Assembly (NCBI GenBank): GCA_044226845.1
Contig: JBGAGG010000004.1
Coordinates: forward strand, 62,001-126,000
Length of the DNA stretch: 64,000 nucleotides
Direction: 5' to 3'
Source: JAFDZO01 sp044226845
Lineage (GTDB): Bacteria > Bacteroidota > Ignavibacteria > Tepidaquicellales > Tepidaquicellaceae
A model generated the notes under the pieces. It saw only the letters and a program-made list of their open reading frames with translations, did not search any database and had not been told where the DNA came from. Shown here piece after piece: positions 1 through 9,099 of the stretch (position 1 is its first letter; every line of letters starts with the position of its first letter). Made by a program: the position numbers and the translations under genes.

Positions 1-635
1 TCTGATTCTTTAGGAAGCTGAAAATTTACTTTAAACACTTCTACTTCAAAATCATTTTTAATTTTTAAGTGTGAGCCAAGATCTTTTAACTCGCTCACAT
101 TTTTTTTATCTTTATAATAGAGAGTTGAATTAAATCCTACCATCGCACCAATAGTTGGATAAGTTAAAGTGCTCCACATTACTCCTTCATTTTTTACTGC
201 ATAAAGAGTTCCTATTCCTGCACCGGTGCCCGCTATACCACCGAGAATTGTAGCACCTGCATCACCCGTGACATCATTTGCTGAGCCGATTCCGTATACT
301 CCTAATATACTCCCTGCACAATGACCTACAACAAAACCAAGAACTGCTCCCCCTAATCCTGCATATTCACCATGTGAACCACCTACTTTTGAAATACCTG
401 CGCCTACAAACGCGCCGCCAATTCCCACAAGCACACCTGACACGTTTCCTCCAACGAACTGGAGCGCCATATTATCAATTTGAAGCGGAGGTTTATTCTG
501 CAAGTTTAATTTTGTCTGATTACCGTAAATAATTTTTGACGTATCACTTAAATCTAATGATTTATATTGAGATTTTGCAGAAGAGATTAAAACAAACGAC
601 ATTAATAAAATTAAGACAACAGGTTTGATTTTCAT
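1..635 (-). CDS. Glycine-rich exported protein of unknown function (partial, runs off left edge)
   Basis: The reading frame stays open from an ATG at 635-633 to the window edge, giving at least 211 residues without a stop. The N-terminus (MKIKPVVLILLMSFVLISSAKSQ) is a clear signal peptide with a likely cleavage after a small residue. Residues about 60-130 form hydrophobic Gly/Ala-rich stretches with GxxxG spacing (for example GVLVGIGGAFVGAG), as in glycine-zipper membrane segments. The ATG overlaps the stop of the upstream acyl-CoA synthetase remnant as ATGA, so the two were probably co-transcribed. I do not recognise the family. The C-terminal end is outside the window. Confidence 0.75.
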   Translation of the reverse strand, partial: MKIKPVVLILLMSFVLISSAKSQYKSLDLSDTSKIIYGNQTKLNLQNKPPLQIDNMALQFVGGNVSGVLVGIGGAFVGAGISKVGGSHGEYAGLGGAVLGFVVGHCAGSILGVYGIGSANDVTGDAGATILGGIAGTGAGIGTLYAVKNEGVMWSTLTYPTIGAMVGFNSTLYYKDKKNVSELKDLGSHLKIKNDFEVEVFKVNFQLPKES

Positions 636-2181
636 TTGAACTGGGTTTCTTTAAATTCTTTGAATAAATACTTTACTTTATTCCTTTGGTATTTACCCGT
701 TGAAGTTACCGGAATTGTATCAGTAAATAATACGACCTTTGGCGATTTATAAGCAGGCAATTTTGTTCTGAAGTAATCAAGAATTTTTGCTTTCAATTCA
801 TCTGATTCTTTTACTCCATCTTTCAATTGAATTAATGCGCCTACTTCTTCGCCGTACCAGTCATTTTCAAAGCCGACGCATATACCTGCCTGCGCAAACT
901 CACAGCCTGAAATAACTTCATCAACTTCCAAAGTTGATATATTAACTCCGCCGCGAATAATAAGTTCCTTAATTCTACCTGTTATAAAAAAGTACTTATT
1001 CTTATTTCTGTCATACTTGAAAAATCCTTCATCGCCGCTTCGGAACCATCCAAACTCAAATGTCTTTGCATTTGCTTCATCATTTTTAAAATAATATTTC
1101 ATTACATTATGCCCTCGGATAACAATTTCACCTTTAACATCTTGATCCTGAGATTCACCGTGCTCATTATGAATTTCCATTTCATTCCAGTAAATCGGAA
1201 TACCTATAGAGGGATAGCCGAAACCGTTCTGCCATTGATAATGCTCGGCTAATGATAAATCAATCGGAATAAAACATGAGTAACATGTTGTCTCGGATAG
1301 TCCGTAACCGTGAACAATTCTAAGATCAAATTTCTCTTCAAAATTTCTGGCTACTTCGCACGTCAAAGGACCTGCACCGCAAATTATATGGGAGAAGTTT
1401 TCAAGATTATATTTTGAAGCATCTTCATTTGAATGGTTCATAAATTGTAAAAGAGTAGGAACTACACTTACAATTTTTACACTCTCATCCTGTAGCCTTT
1501 GCAGGAATTTATCGGTCTGAAATCTTTATAGAGTTTATGCCAGATTGCAATTCCGTCTGCATCAATCATCAGATTGTATTGTGTAAGCACAACTCCTTTA
1601 GGATTTCCCGTCGTGCCTGATGTATATACAATCATTGCTTCAGTTTCTCTATCGACAAGCTGCCTTTGCATTACACGGTCTTTTTCCTGGCTGTAATCCA
1701 GAGTATCAAAAAGTACAAGTTCTCCCGGTAAATCATGAACAGCTTTCTTTAACTTTTCTTCATACATCTGTAAAGTGAAAACCATTCTTGTATTGGAATC
1801 TTTAAAAATGTAGTTAACTCTTTCAGGTTCTTCGTTTACATTAACGGGAACTACTGTCGCTCCGATAGACCAGCAGGCAAAATATAAAATTACGGTATCA
1901 TAATGATTGTGAAGAAATGTTCCTACTCTTGCCTCTTTTCTTATTCCGTTCTCAAGAAGATAATTTGCCAGCTTAAAGGCCTTCTTAATAAATTCTTCAT
2001 ATCCGAATCGTGTTACTTCATCGCTCTCGCTGTAATAAACTAAATACTCCTTATCAAAGTTTACGTTCAGTCTTTTTTGTAAAAGTTTATAAATATTATC
2101 ATACGCAACAAAATATTCATCGGGTTTATTGTTTGTAAGCGAGTGAGCCTTTTTTATGTTATCTATTGTGTTCTTATTCAT
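632..2181 (-). pseudogene. Acyl-CoA synthetase (AMP-forming, ANL superfamily), frame-broken with internal deletion
   Basis: The N-terminal part (from the ATG at 2181) carries the AMP/phosphate-binding loop YTSGTTGNPKGVV. The C-terminal part carries GYGLSETT, the SGDEGFF aspartate region, the RIKELIIRGG hinge and the C-terminal lysine in STGKYQRNK. The frame breaks near 1530: the first frame ends in a short nonsense tail, and the second resumes with DKFLQRLQDESVKIVSVVPTLL. Family members normally have about 75-85 residues between the P-loop and the VPTLL motif, including an LPxxHxxG segment. Here only about 45 remain and that segment is absent, so roughly 110-120 bp seem to be missing as well as the frame. 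The parent enzyme would activate a carboxylic acid to its CoA thioester, but the substrate cannot be told. A real pseudogene and an assembly error are both possible. Confidence 0.85.
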
Positions 2182-2319
2182 ATCTAAATTTAATTTTGGA
2201 ACATTTCAATATCAATAATTCAAGTTAATGTATAAATGTAAAAATAATTTTATATTGAATATATGATATTGATACTAATTTTTTAATTATTTAAGTTTCT
2301 ATTAACCTACCTTACAAAC

Positions 2320-4460
2320 ATGAAAAAGTTGATATTTTACATTTTAAGCCTTATTATTTTTTTAAATTTTAATAAATGTTTTTCACAAGATGACTGGAAG
2401 TTAATTTGCTCCGGTAACGAGATATATTCTACGCATTTTATAAATGAAAATAACGGCTGGATGTTTGCCGGAGATATTAGGTATAAAACAACAGATGGCG
2501 GTATTTCATGGAGTTTACCAATGCCAACAAGTCCATCAATAGGTCTATCAGGAGGCTCTTATTTTACATATCCTAACTATATATCATTTCCTGATAGTTT
2601 AACAGGATGGGCTTGTCAACATAGTAATGTTCTGCTTAAAACAACAAATGGTGGGAACAATTGGGGATCTATAACTCCTAATCTTCCAAGTCAACCATTT
2701 AGTGCTGTTAGTTTCATTAATAATTCAACCGGATGGTTAGCCGGACATGGTGTTTATAAAACAACAAACGGTGGTATGAATTGGATTAATATATCGAGCC
2801 AAAGACCAATCTCAATTGCATTAATTAATGAAAATTTAGGGTTTTTATTTCTAATACTGATACTGTATTTAAAACTACAAATGGTGGATTAACTTGGGAA
2901 TTAAAAAAAGTAAGCAATAATCAGAATGTCAGCAGTATAATTAAATTTGCAGATAGTTTAAATGGATGGGTAATGTCAAATCCCGGTCATGTATTTAAAA
3001 CTACAAATGCCGGAATTGACTGGATCCCGTATCCGGCCCCATATGGTAATTCTGCGAATTTATATTTTATAAACAATACTACAGGTTGGATATCGATTGT
3101 AGGAAATAAATTATACAAAACAATAAATGGAGGTGAGAATTGGTTTAATCAAATTAATAACAGTGGACTGGCTCAGGAATATGCATATAGAGATCTTTAT
3201 TTCAAAAATTTTTCTACCGGATGGGTTTTTAGCAGCAGGGGACAATTATTAAAAACTACTAATGGGGGTAGTAATTGGTTTAATCAAATTTCTCCGCCAC
3301 CTCAGTTCATAAAGCAAATAAGCTTTATTAATTCTAATATGGGCTACTGCATTGCCGATAATTCTTATATTTGGAAAACTACCGATAAAGGATATAGTTG
3401 GAACTTAAAATATATTGCTGGCAACGATTTAAATGAACTTCAAGTGATTGACTCAAACAATTGCATTGCTGTAGGTGTTGACGATATTTGTGTTAAATCT
3501 ACAGATGGAGGAGAAACCTGGCAAAACTTAAGTTCAACCAATGTATATTATTTAGATGGATTACACTTTCTTGATAATTCAACAGGATGGATTTGCGGGA
3601 ACAATGGATTGATAGCAAAGACAACAAATGGTGGATTAAACTTCCAACTACAGAACAGCGGTTTAACTGAACTTCTTACTTCAATATCATTTATTAATTC
3701 TAATACCGGATATACATTATCAAATAATGGACGTCTATTAAGTACTACAAATGGTGGGCAAAATTGGGATTCAACTCTAATCGGTAATTACAACCTTAAT
3801 AAAATTAAATTCATTGATTCTTTGACCGGATATATTCAAGGGTTCAAAGTAACAACAAGCGGAATGAATGTTACTTCTAAAAATATTATTTTGAAAACAA
3901 CCAATGGTGGTCAAAATTGGAGTACTGTTTTTTTTGAAACTTTGTCAGGCTCTCAATACATAATTGATATGGATTTTCGAAATGCCAATACCGGAATTAT
4001 TACTTACTTTAGTGGTCAGGTAAAGAAAACTGAGAATAGTGGAATAAACTGGACGATTGTTAGTATGCCTCTTTCAAGAATTTACGGTTCTATTTGCTTA
4101 TTAAATGAAACTGATGGATGGATTGCGGGAGAAAAAGGAACCGTGGTTTCTATTACTCCTCAAGTAGGTATCATCAACATCAGTACATCTATTCCCACTA
4201 AGATGAATTTAAAACAAAACTACCCTAATCCTTTCAACCCTAATACCAACATAGAATTTTCTATTCCAAAATCTTCTCTCGCTAAACTTGTCATTTATGA
4301 TATAACAGGAAGAGAAATAACTAGATTAGTAAACGAAGTTCTTTCTGCAGGTACATACAAAGTAAGCTGGAATGCATTCAACTATCCCAGCGGTATATAT
4401 TATTATAAACTGATATTGGATGATTTTGCGGAAACAAAAAAAATGGTTCTGATTAAGTAG
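2320..4460 (+). pseudogene. T9SS-sorted Ycf48/BNR-repeat secreted protein, interrupted by one frameshift
   Basis: A signal peptide (residues 1-23, ending CFSQ) is followed by about a dozen repeats of the kind FINNSTGW...KTTNGGxNW, typical of beta-propeller Ycf48-like or BNR proteins. The protein ends in a T9SS type A sorting domain of about 80 residues (QNYPNPFNPNTNIEFSIP ... SGIYYYKL ... KKMVLIK). The first frame stops at 2892, but the other frame is open from about 2845 and continues the repeat pattern (ISNTDTVFKTTNGGLTWE). Adding one T to the five-T run near 2842 restores a single protein of about 713 residues. The product would be secreted and cell-surface attached or released. A sequencing indel is as likely as a true mutation. 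Confidence 0.8.
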
Positions 4461-4590
4461 GTTATAAAAATTCAAATACACCTCTTCATTTAAAATCATT
4501 TCTTCATTCTTCACAGGCTGAATTTAATTTCAGTCTTCGATTGACTATTTTGCAATATCTAAAATTCTACTCAATCTATAAATGCATTTA

Positions 4591-6261
4591 ATGAAAAAAT
4601 CTTTTGCTTTTAGCTTTATAATTTTACTCTCTCTTATCTTTTTTTCCTGCGGGAAGAAAACAGAATCTGATAAAAAGGTCTTTAACTTAAATATCTCGCA
4701 GGGAATCGAAACTCTTGAACCTGTAATGTCAAATTCTGCTTTCAGTATCTGGGGGGTTCAGCAGATAATGGAAGGACTAGTAGAATTTGATAACAACAAA
4801 AATATCATTCCCTGCATTGCTAAGAGCTGGAAGATATCGGAAGACGGAATCACCTATACTTTCAATTTACGAAGCGATGTTATGTTTCATGATGATGATT
4901 GTTTTAAATCAACCAACGGCAAAGGAAGAAAAGTCATAGCATCAGATTTTAAATTCTGTTTAGAAAGAGTGAATAATCCTAAATCTAAAACCCGCGGAAT
5001 GTGGGTTTACCGTGACAAGATAAAAGGAGCAAAAGACTATTCAGAAGGAAAAGCAAATGACATCTCCGGTATAAAAGCAATCAACGATACAACTTTAACA
5101 ATTGAACTTAACAATGCTTTCTCCCCTTTTCTATCACTGCTTACCATGACGTATGGATTTGTTTATCCTAAAGAAGCCGTCGAGCATTATGGTGAAACAT
5201 TCGGAAATCATCCTATTGGCACCGGACCTTTTAAATTTAATCACTGGAGCATCGATAAAGAACTCGTACTGGATAAAAATCCTGCTTACTGGGAAAAAGA
5301 TTCCAAAGGAGGAACGCTTCCTTATCTTGACGGTGTAAAAATTACTTTTACTCAATCATCTGAAACTGAATTTCTTGATTTCCAAAACGGTAAATATGAT
5401 TTTCATCAGCCTTCATCTGAAACATTTGATGTTATCACTGATGAAACGGGAAAACTAAAAGATGCCGATACAAAGAACTTTTCATTGGTAAAACAGCCGT
5501 GGCTGCAAACAGTTTTTCTTGGAATGATGCAGTCGCCTGAATTACCCGGGGGAAAGACCGGACCATTTGCAGGGAATAAAAAACTACGTGAAGCTTTGAA
5601 CTATGCAATTGATAAAGACAAAATAGTAAAGTTTGTATTAAAGAACAGAGGCAAGCCCGCAGTTAACGGACCTATTCCTCCCGGAATGCCGGGATTTAAT
5701 CCTGATATAAAAGGCTATACATACGATATTAATAAAGCAAAAGAGCTTTTAAAAGAAGCAGGCTATTCAGATGGAAAAAACCTGAAACTCATACTCGTTT
5801 GCGGTAATGAAGAGATACAGCGTTCAATTGCTATTGCAATACAGGAGCAGTTAAAATCAGCCGGGATAGAAATGCAAATAGAACAATTGCTGCAAGCGAC
5901 TTTGATTTCAAAACAAGAGAACGGCGAATTCCCATTCTGGCGCGCAAGCTGGGGAGCTGATTATTTTGACCCTGAAAACTTCATGGCACTTTTTTACAGT
6001 AAGAACATCACTCCAAACGGACCTAACAGAGTAGGATTTAAAAATCCAAAAGTGGATGAACTTTATGAAAAATCATTAAAGGAAACTGACAACGCAACAA
6101 GAATGAAAATATACGACGAGATTCAGAAAATCGTCATTGAAGATGCTGCATGGCTTCCATTATATTATAATGAACAGATATATCTATTGAGTAAAAACAT
6201 TGATGGTTTTTATATTGACGGACTCAATATTATAAATTTGAAGTATACGATTAAGAAATAA
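4591..6261 (+). CDS. ABC transporter substrate-binding lipoprotein, family 5 (oligopeptide/dipeptide type)
   Basis: The protein is 556 residues long from the ATG at 4591. An in-frame ATG nine bases upstream gives a less natural N-terminus. A lipoprotein signal ends at LIFFSC with Cys20 as the lipidation site. The rest matches the SBP_bac_5 family: GIETLEPVMSNSAF near the N-terminus, WKISEDGITYTFNLR, the RALNYAIDK-like segment (LREALNYAIDKDKIV) and a C-terminal DAAWLPLYYNEQIY. Such proteins bind peptides or related solutes outside the inner membrane for an ABC importer. No permease or ATPase genes sit next to it, so the partner is elsewhere and the ligand is unknown. Confidence 0.9.
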   Translation: MKKSFAFSFIILLSLIFFSCGKKTESDKKVFNLNISQGIETLEPVMSNSAFSIWGVQQIMEGLVEFDNNKNIIPCIAKSWKISEDGITYTFNLRSDVMFHDDDCFKSTNGKGRKVIASDFKFCLERVNNPKSKTRGMWVYRDKIKGAKDYSEGKANDISGIKAINDTTLTIELNNAFSPFLSLLTMTYGFVYPKEAVEHYGETFGNHPIGTGPFKFNHWSIDKELVLDKNPAYWEKDSKGGTLPYLDGVKITFTQSSETEFLDFQNGKYDFHQPSSETFDVITDETGKLKDADTKNFSLVKQPWLQTVFLGMMQSPELPGGKTGPFAGNKKLREALNYAIDKDKIVKFVLKNRGKPAVNGPIPPGMPGFNPDIKGYTYDINKAKELLKEAGYSDGKNLKLILVCGNEEIQRSIAIAIQEQLKSAGIEMQIEQLLQATLISKQENGEFPFWRASWGADYFDPENFMALFYSKNITPNGPNRVGFKNPKVDELYEKSLKETDNATRMKIYDEIQKIVIEDAAWLPLYYNEQIYLLSKNIDGFYIDGLNIINLKYTIKK

Positions 6262-6263
6262 TA

Positions 6264-6452
6264 TTACCACCCGGAGTACAAGTGATTATTAGGTTGATGA
6301 TTCTCACTATGCTGTAATACTGTTTCATTTTGTTCTGTAAATGAGTTTTGCAATACTTTATCAAATTCATCAAGCTGCTGACCTGCAATAGATTTTATTC
6401 TGATTTTTTTTAGGAGATTAGGGTTCGAGTAATAGTTTTTAGTTGAAAGCAT
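6264..6452 (-). CDS. Small hypothetical protein
   Basis: This is a 62-residue frame starting with ATG, convergent with the preceding binding-protein gene and ending two bases from its stop. Composition is polar and not repetitive, with a central stretch (KIRIKSIAGQQLDEFDKVLQ) that could form a helix. There is no signal peptide, membrane segment or known motif. It is kept because the frame fills the otherwise empty gap and reads like protein, but chance cannot be excluded at this length. Confidence 0.35.
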   Translation of the reverse strand: MLSTKNYYSNPNLLKKIRIKSIAGQQLDEFDKVLQNSFTEQNETVLQHSENHQPNNHLYSGW

Positions 6453-6608
6453 TTTATATAGTTTATTATATTAAATTTCTATATCAGAAAATACAATTTT
6501 TATACCTTTCGAAATTGCAATTTTGATTTAATTTTGGAGTATTAATAAATTGAATTAAGACATTCAAATTAATTTAATGCCAAATTTGTCATTTAAAATC
6601 ATTTAAAC

Positions 6609-6854
6609 ATGGACGACAACAAAACATGCAGTAAATGTAATTCAAAACTCGAAGCTGGCTTCTTTTACGTAACTAATAGCGACCATCCCATAAATTTTAA
6701 CTATACCGTCTGGGTAAAAGGTGAACGGGACGATATTACAAAATTCATGGGAACTAATGCCGACGCAATTCAATATTTTGTAAGAATTTACAAATGTGAA
6801 TCATGCAATCATCTTGAATTTTATGCAGAAGAACCGCATCGTTGGAGACATTGA
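6609..6854 (+). CDS. Small zinc-ribbon protein, function unknown
   Basis: The 81-residue protein has two CxxC knuckles, CSKC near residue 7 and CESC near residue 64, which together make a four-cysteine zinc ribbon. Between them lies a stretch (GFFYVTNSDHPINFNYTVWVKG) suggesting beta strands. There is no signal peptide, so it is probably cytoplasmic. Short proteins of this shape are widespread and uncharacterised. The gene stands alone between a convergent ORF and a DUF1761 gene. Confidence 0.65.
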   Translation: MDDNKTCSKCNSKLEAGFFYVTNSDHPINFNYTVWVKGERDDITKFMGTNADAIQYFVRIYKCESCNHLEFYAEEPHRWRH

Positions 6855-7022
6855 TTAAATCTCCAGTTGCCCTTTAAAAAGATATTTTGTAATTTTGAAC
6901 TATTCCCGCACAGATTAAAAAGCTTTAGTTTCCATTGCAAATATAGTACAAACTTTTTAGCTTACAACTTCCGGTCACTTAAATTTTGTAGTTCTCATAT
7001 TATAAAATTTAATCCTACTCTT

Positions 7023-7457
7023 ATGACAATTTTATCGAATTTTTTCGCAACTGTTAATATTTTAGCTGTGATAGTAGCCGGCATTGTTTATTGGCTTCTC
7101 GCTGCTGTATGGTTTTCATTACTCTTTGGTAAAACATGGGCAAACGAACTTGAAAAACATGGCGTAAAATTAAAAGAAGGTGCAAAAACAGGAAATATGG
7201 CTTTCCAATTTATTGGCACATTCGTAATGGAAGTTATTGTAGCTCTTGGCTGCGCTTTTTTAACCTGGTATTTCGATACAACTAATATCATACAAGCAGT
7301 TAAACTTGGTCTTGGAGTAGGAATTTGCTTTGCAGCTATCCCTATGATGATTGCATACTCCTGGGAAAGCAGACCCATTAAACTAGTTTTTATCGATGTA
7401 GGATACCCTGTTCTTGGAATCATAGTCTCGACAATAATTTTAACGTTGTGGAGATAA
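7023..7457 (+). CDS. DUF1761 family membrane protein
   Basis: The 144-residue protein has four predicted membrane helices. It begins with the family-typical NILAVIVAGIVYWLLAAVWFS, then a short loop LFGKTWANEL, and ends with a helix GIIVSTIILTLW. This pattern (VNxxAVxVAAxxxFxxGxxWFSPLLFGKxW) is that of DUF1761, inner-membrane proteins of unknown role. The frame extends upstream to 6867, but the ATG at 7023 is where the family similarity and hydrophobic character begin, so I start there. A strong hairpin follows about 75 bases downstream. Confidence 0.75.
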   Translation: MTILSNFFATVNILAVIVAGIVYWLLAAVWFSLLFGKTWANELEKHGVKLKEGAKTGNMAFQFIGTFVMEVIVALGCAFLTWYFDTTNIIQAVKLGLGVGICFAAIPMMIAYSWESRPIKLVFIDVGYPVLGIIVSTIILTLWR

Positions 7458-7533
7458 ACTCAACAATAGAAATACTGTCATCTAAATTTTAAACAAGATT
7501 TATCCGTAGAGTGAGCGAGGTGAAACGCTAAAC

Positions 7534-7580
7534 AAATGACTTCTTTTTGGGCGCCAGCCCGGGGGAAGTCATTTTTTATT
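7534..7580 (+). terminator. Strong hairpin with T-rich tail
   Basis: Perfect 10-bp arms (AAATGACTTC at 7534-7543 and GAAGTCATTT at 7565-7574) enclose a second GGGC/GCCC stem with a GCCA loop. G-U wobbles join the two stems. A T-rich tail follows on the plus strand. It probably ends transcription of the DUF1761 gene. The right arm also overlaps the end of the decayed minus-strand gene. The G+C-rich core is unusual for this DNA, so it may be part of a dispersed hairpin repeat. Confidence 0.6.
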
Positions 7581-7893
7581 TATTTCACACTCAATTTTTC
7601 CCGTTTGAATTTCAGTTAACAGTTCTTCAGTTTTTTAGGCTAATTAATCTGCCAGCCAATTAAATCTGAAATGTTTTTTGTCATTGCAGTGTTTCCATCA
7701 AAATTTTTAACTGTTTCTTTATTAACTGATGGCTTTTTAGTTACTGAAGCAGTCGAAATTACCGGAGCTGTTTTCTTAGCTGAGGGATTTTCATTTAATG
7801 CCTTTTCATTATTAAGCGATTTTTTCCACATTGGAGTAATCTTTCGCGTTTAATTTTACCGATACAATTTTATCATCAAATATAGTACCATCT
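7569..7893 (-). pseudogene. Decayed small gene of unknown family
   Basis: Three protein-like stretches lie in a row on the minus strand but in shifting frames. The first is DGTIFDDKIVSVKLNAKDYS near 7890. The middle one is a 63-residue frame (WKKSLNNEKALNENPSAKK to IGWQIN). The last is TEELLTEIQTGKIECEINKK, ending in a stop at 7569. The first and last are in the same frame, and a six-A run near 7825 is one plausible shift site. No start codon opens the first segment. It looks like a degenerating gene for a small protein I do not recognise. Confidence 0.4.
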
Positions 7894-8036
7894 TAAATGA
7901 GAATTTTCGTTTAAATTCGCAGATTTTTGAAAGCTCCTTAAACAAATTATTGTCAGTGTAGAAAAATAATGTCAATCATGTCTAATACTATACTGCGAAC
8001 AATTATTCTAATAATTAACCCTGTTTGAAATATAAA

Positions 8037-8444
8037 ATGTCCCAGCACAATCTGAAAGTTACCGACTCAATTGAAATAATAGCTCCTCTTGAGGAAATAT
8101 TCCCATACTTTACTGATGCCGAGAAAATTGCTAAGTGGTGGTCAAAGGGTGCAATTTGCCAGCCAAAGCAAAACGGACTAATTATATTCAAGTGGGAAAA
8201 CGGGACCCAGCTTGAATCTCATTTTAAAGTCTTTTCTCCCGAAAAACTTGCCTTCCCATTCGGACCTGAGTTTGTTGAAGTTACTTTCAAAACAGTTAAA
8301 GATAAAACTTTCATTTCGGTAACGCACTCTGAAATAATAATAAAAGATACCGATTTCTCGCTGCTTATTCATATTACTCAGAGCTGGAGCTTCCTGCTTA
8401 TAAATCTCAAAATGGTAATTGAGCATAATATAGATTTGCGATAG
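8037..8444 (+). CDS. SRPBCC / AHSA1-like domain protein
   Basis: This protein of about 135 residues shows the START-like fold signature of the AHSA1 (Aha1 C-terminal homology) family. An N-terminal strand TDSIEIIAPLEEIFPYFTDA is followed by EKIAKWW, a central basic/aromatic strand (LIIFKWENGTQLESHF) and a closing helix starting at TQSWSFLLINLK. An in-frame TTG at 8025 lies four codons upstream, but the ATG at 8037 is preferred. Members bind hydrophobic ligands or act in stress responses. Here nothing in the neighbourhood points to a substrate. Confidence 0.75.
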   Translation: MSQHNLKVTDSIEIIAPLEEIFPYFTDAEKIAKWWSKGAICQPKQNGLIIFKWENGTQLESHFKVFSPEKLAFPFGPEFVEVTFKTVKDKTFISVTHSEIIIKDTDFSLLIHITQSWSFLLINLKMVIEHNIDLR

Positions 8445-8563
8445 CAGTGACAAATTTCAAGTTTCAAGTTCCAATTATTTTTTGAATTTGGTCGGGTTTT
8501 GGTCGGGTTTTCAAAACCCTGTTGTTGTTTTTTCAATACCGATTTTTTTCATTTCTTAATTTG

Positions 8564-8753
8564 GTCGGATTTTGGTCGGGTTTTCCTTCCGTCATTCCTG
8601 CGCAGGCGGGAATCCAATCATTCAAAAAAAGTCAAGTTTTCGTCGGGTTTTTCTAATTTCAGATTTCAGATTTTCTTTTTACCTAAAGTCGGATTTTGGT
8701 CGGGTTTTCCTTCCGTCATTCCCGCGCAGGCGGGAATCCAATCATTCAAAAAA
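8564..8753 (+). repeat. 66-bp direct repeat, two copies, with dRS3-like core
   Basis: Two copies start at 8564 and 8688, 124 bp apart. Each contains GTCGGATTTTGGTCGGG, then a core of the form GTCATTCCYGCGCAGGCGGG followed by AATCCAATCATTC and an A-run. The core is an imperfect inverted repeat (ATTCCC ... GGGAAT), a design like the Neisseria dRS3 element. A third core copy in inverted orientation lies between ggt and nadE at 16846-16875. Confidence 0.75.
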
Positions 8754-8884
8754 GTCGGATTTCTGAGCGAAGCTCAGTCCCGTCTTCAGCCGGATGGTCG
8801 GATTTTTCTGTAAAATAAGAAGTCATACTTTCCATTTAACCTCAACAAAATATAATAATTGAGTCAATGTAAAAAAAGGATATG

Positions 8885-8908
8885 TTCCCTATTAGTAGGT
8901 ATAGGGAA
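8885..8908. promoter_or_regulatory. Intergenic palindrome, copy 1 of 3
   Basis: Eight-base arms TTCCCTAT and ATAGGGAA flank an 8-base spacer TAGTAGGT. It is about 190 bp before the start of the secreted BNR-repeat gene. Near-identical palindromes occur at 18642-18665 and 62586-62609, each in front of a rightward gene for an exported or membrane protein. It could be an operator, an RNA hairpin or a mobile repeat. The sequence alone does not decide. Confidence 0.5.
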
Positions 8909-9099
8909 AGAATTTTCCCTCGTTCCAATGCTCCGGCGTTGTAACAGGTGGTAAGCTAATTCTGCATTCTAAATTATACGTTCTACATTCTCTACCCCTG
9001 AAATCTTTTTCTCAACTTTTACGTTCATATATGGTGAATTAGTCATTTAATATTGTTAATTTTTCATCTACAAAAAACTAAACTCTCAAAAAGACTCTC

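Larger units (their letters stand above)
8445..9099. repeat. Repeat-rich intergenic island (left copy)
   Basis: No gene is supported here, and the frames that appear open are built from repeats. The island holds several GTCGGRTTTTGGTCGGGTTTT units, a 66-bp direct repeat in two copies (about 8564-8630 and 8688-8753), a TTTCTGTAAAATAAGAAGT module near 8807, the TTCCCTAT palindrome at 8885-8908, and CTCGTTCCAATGCTCCGGC at 8919-8937. The same modules recur in a different order at 62.1-62.6 kb. Confidence 0.7.

Noticed and set aside
2835..2850. Phase-variable switch in the T9SS propeller gene
   Set aside because: The homopolymer is only five T residues, too short for frequent slipped-strand switching. 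A simple indel or sequencing error fits better.
7671..7853. 60-codon plus-strand frame
   Set aside because: It is the complement of the decayed minus-strand gene, and the minus-strand text reads more like protein.
8499..8813. Two overlapping open frames of 104 and 64 codons
   Set aside because: They are translations of the GTCGG repeats and the 66-bp direct repeat. The protein text repeats with the DNA and has no independent support.
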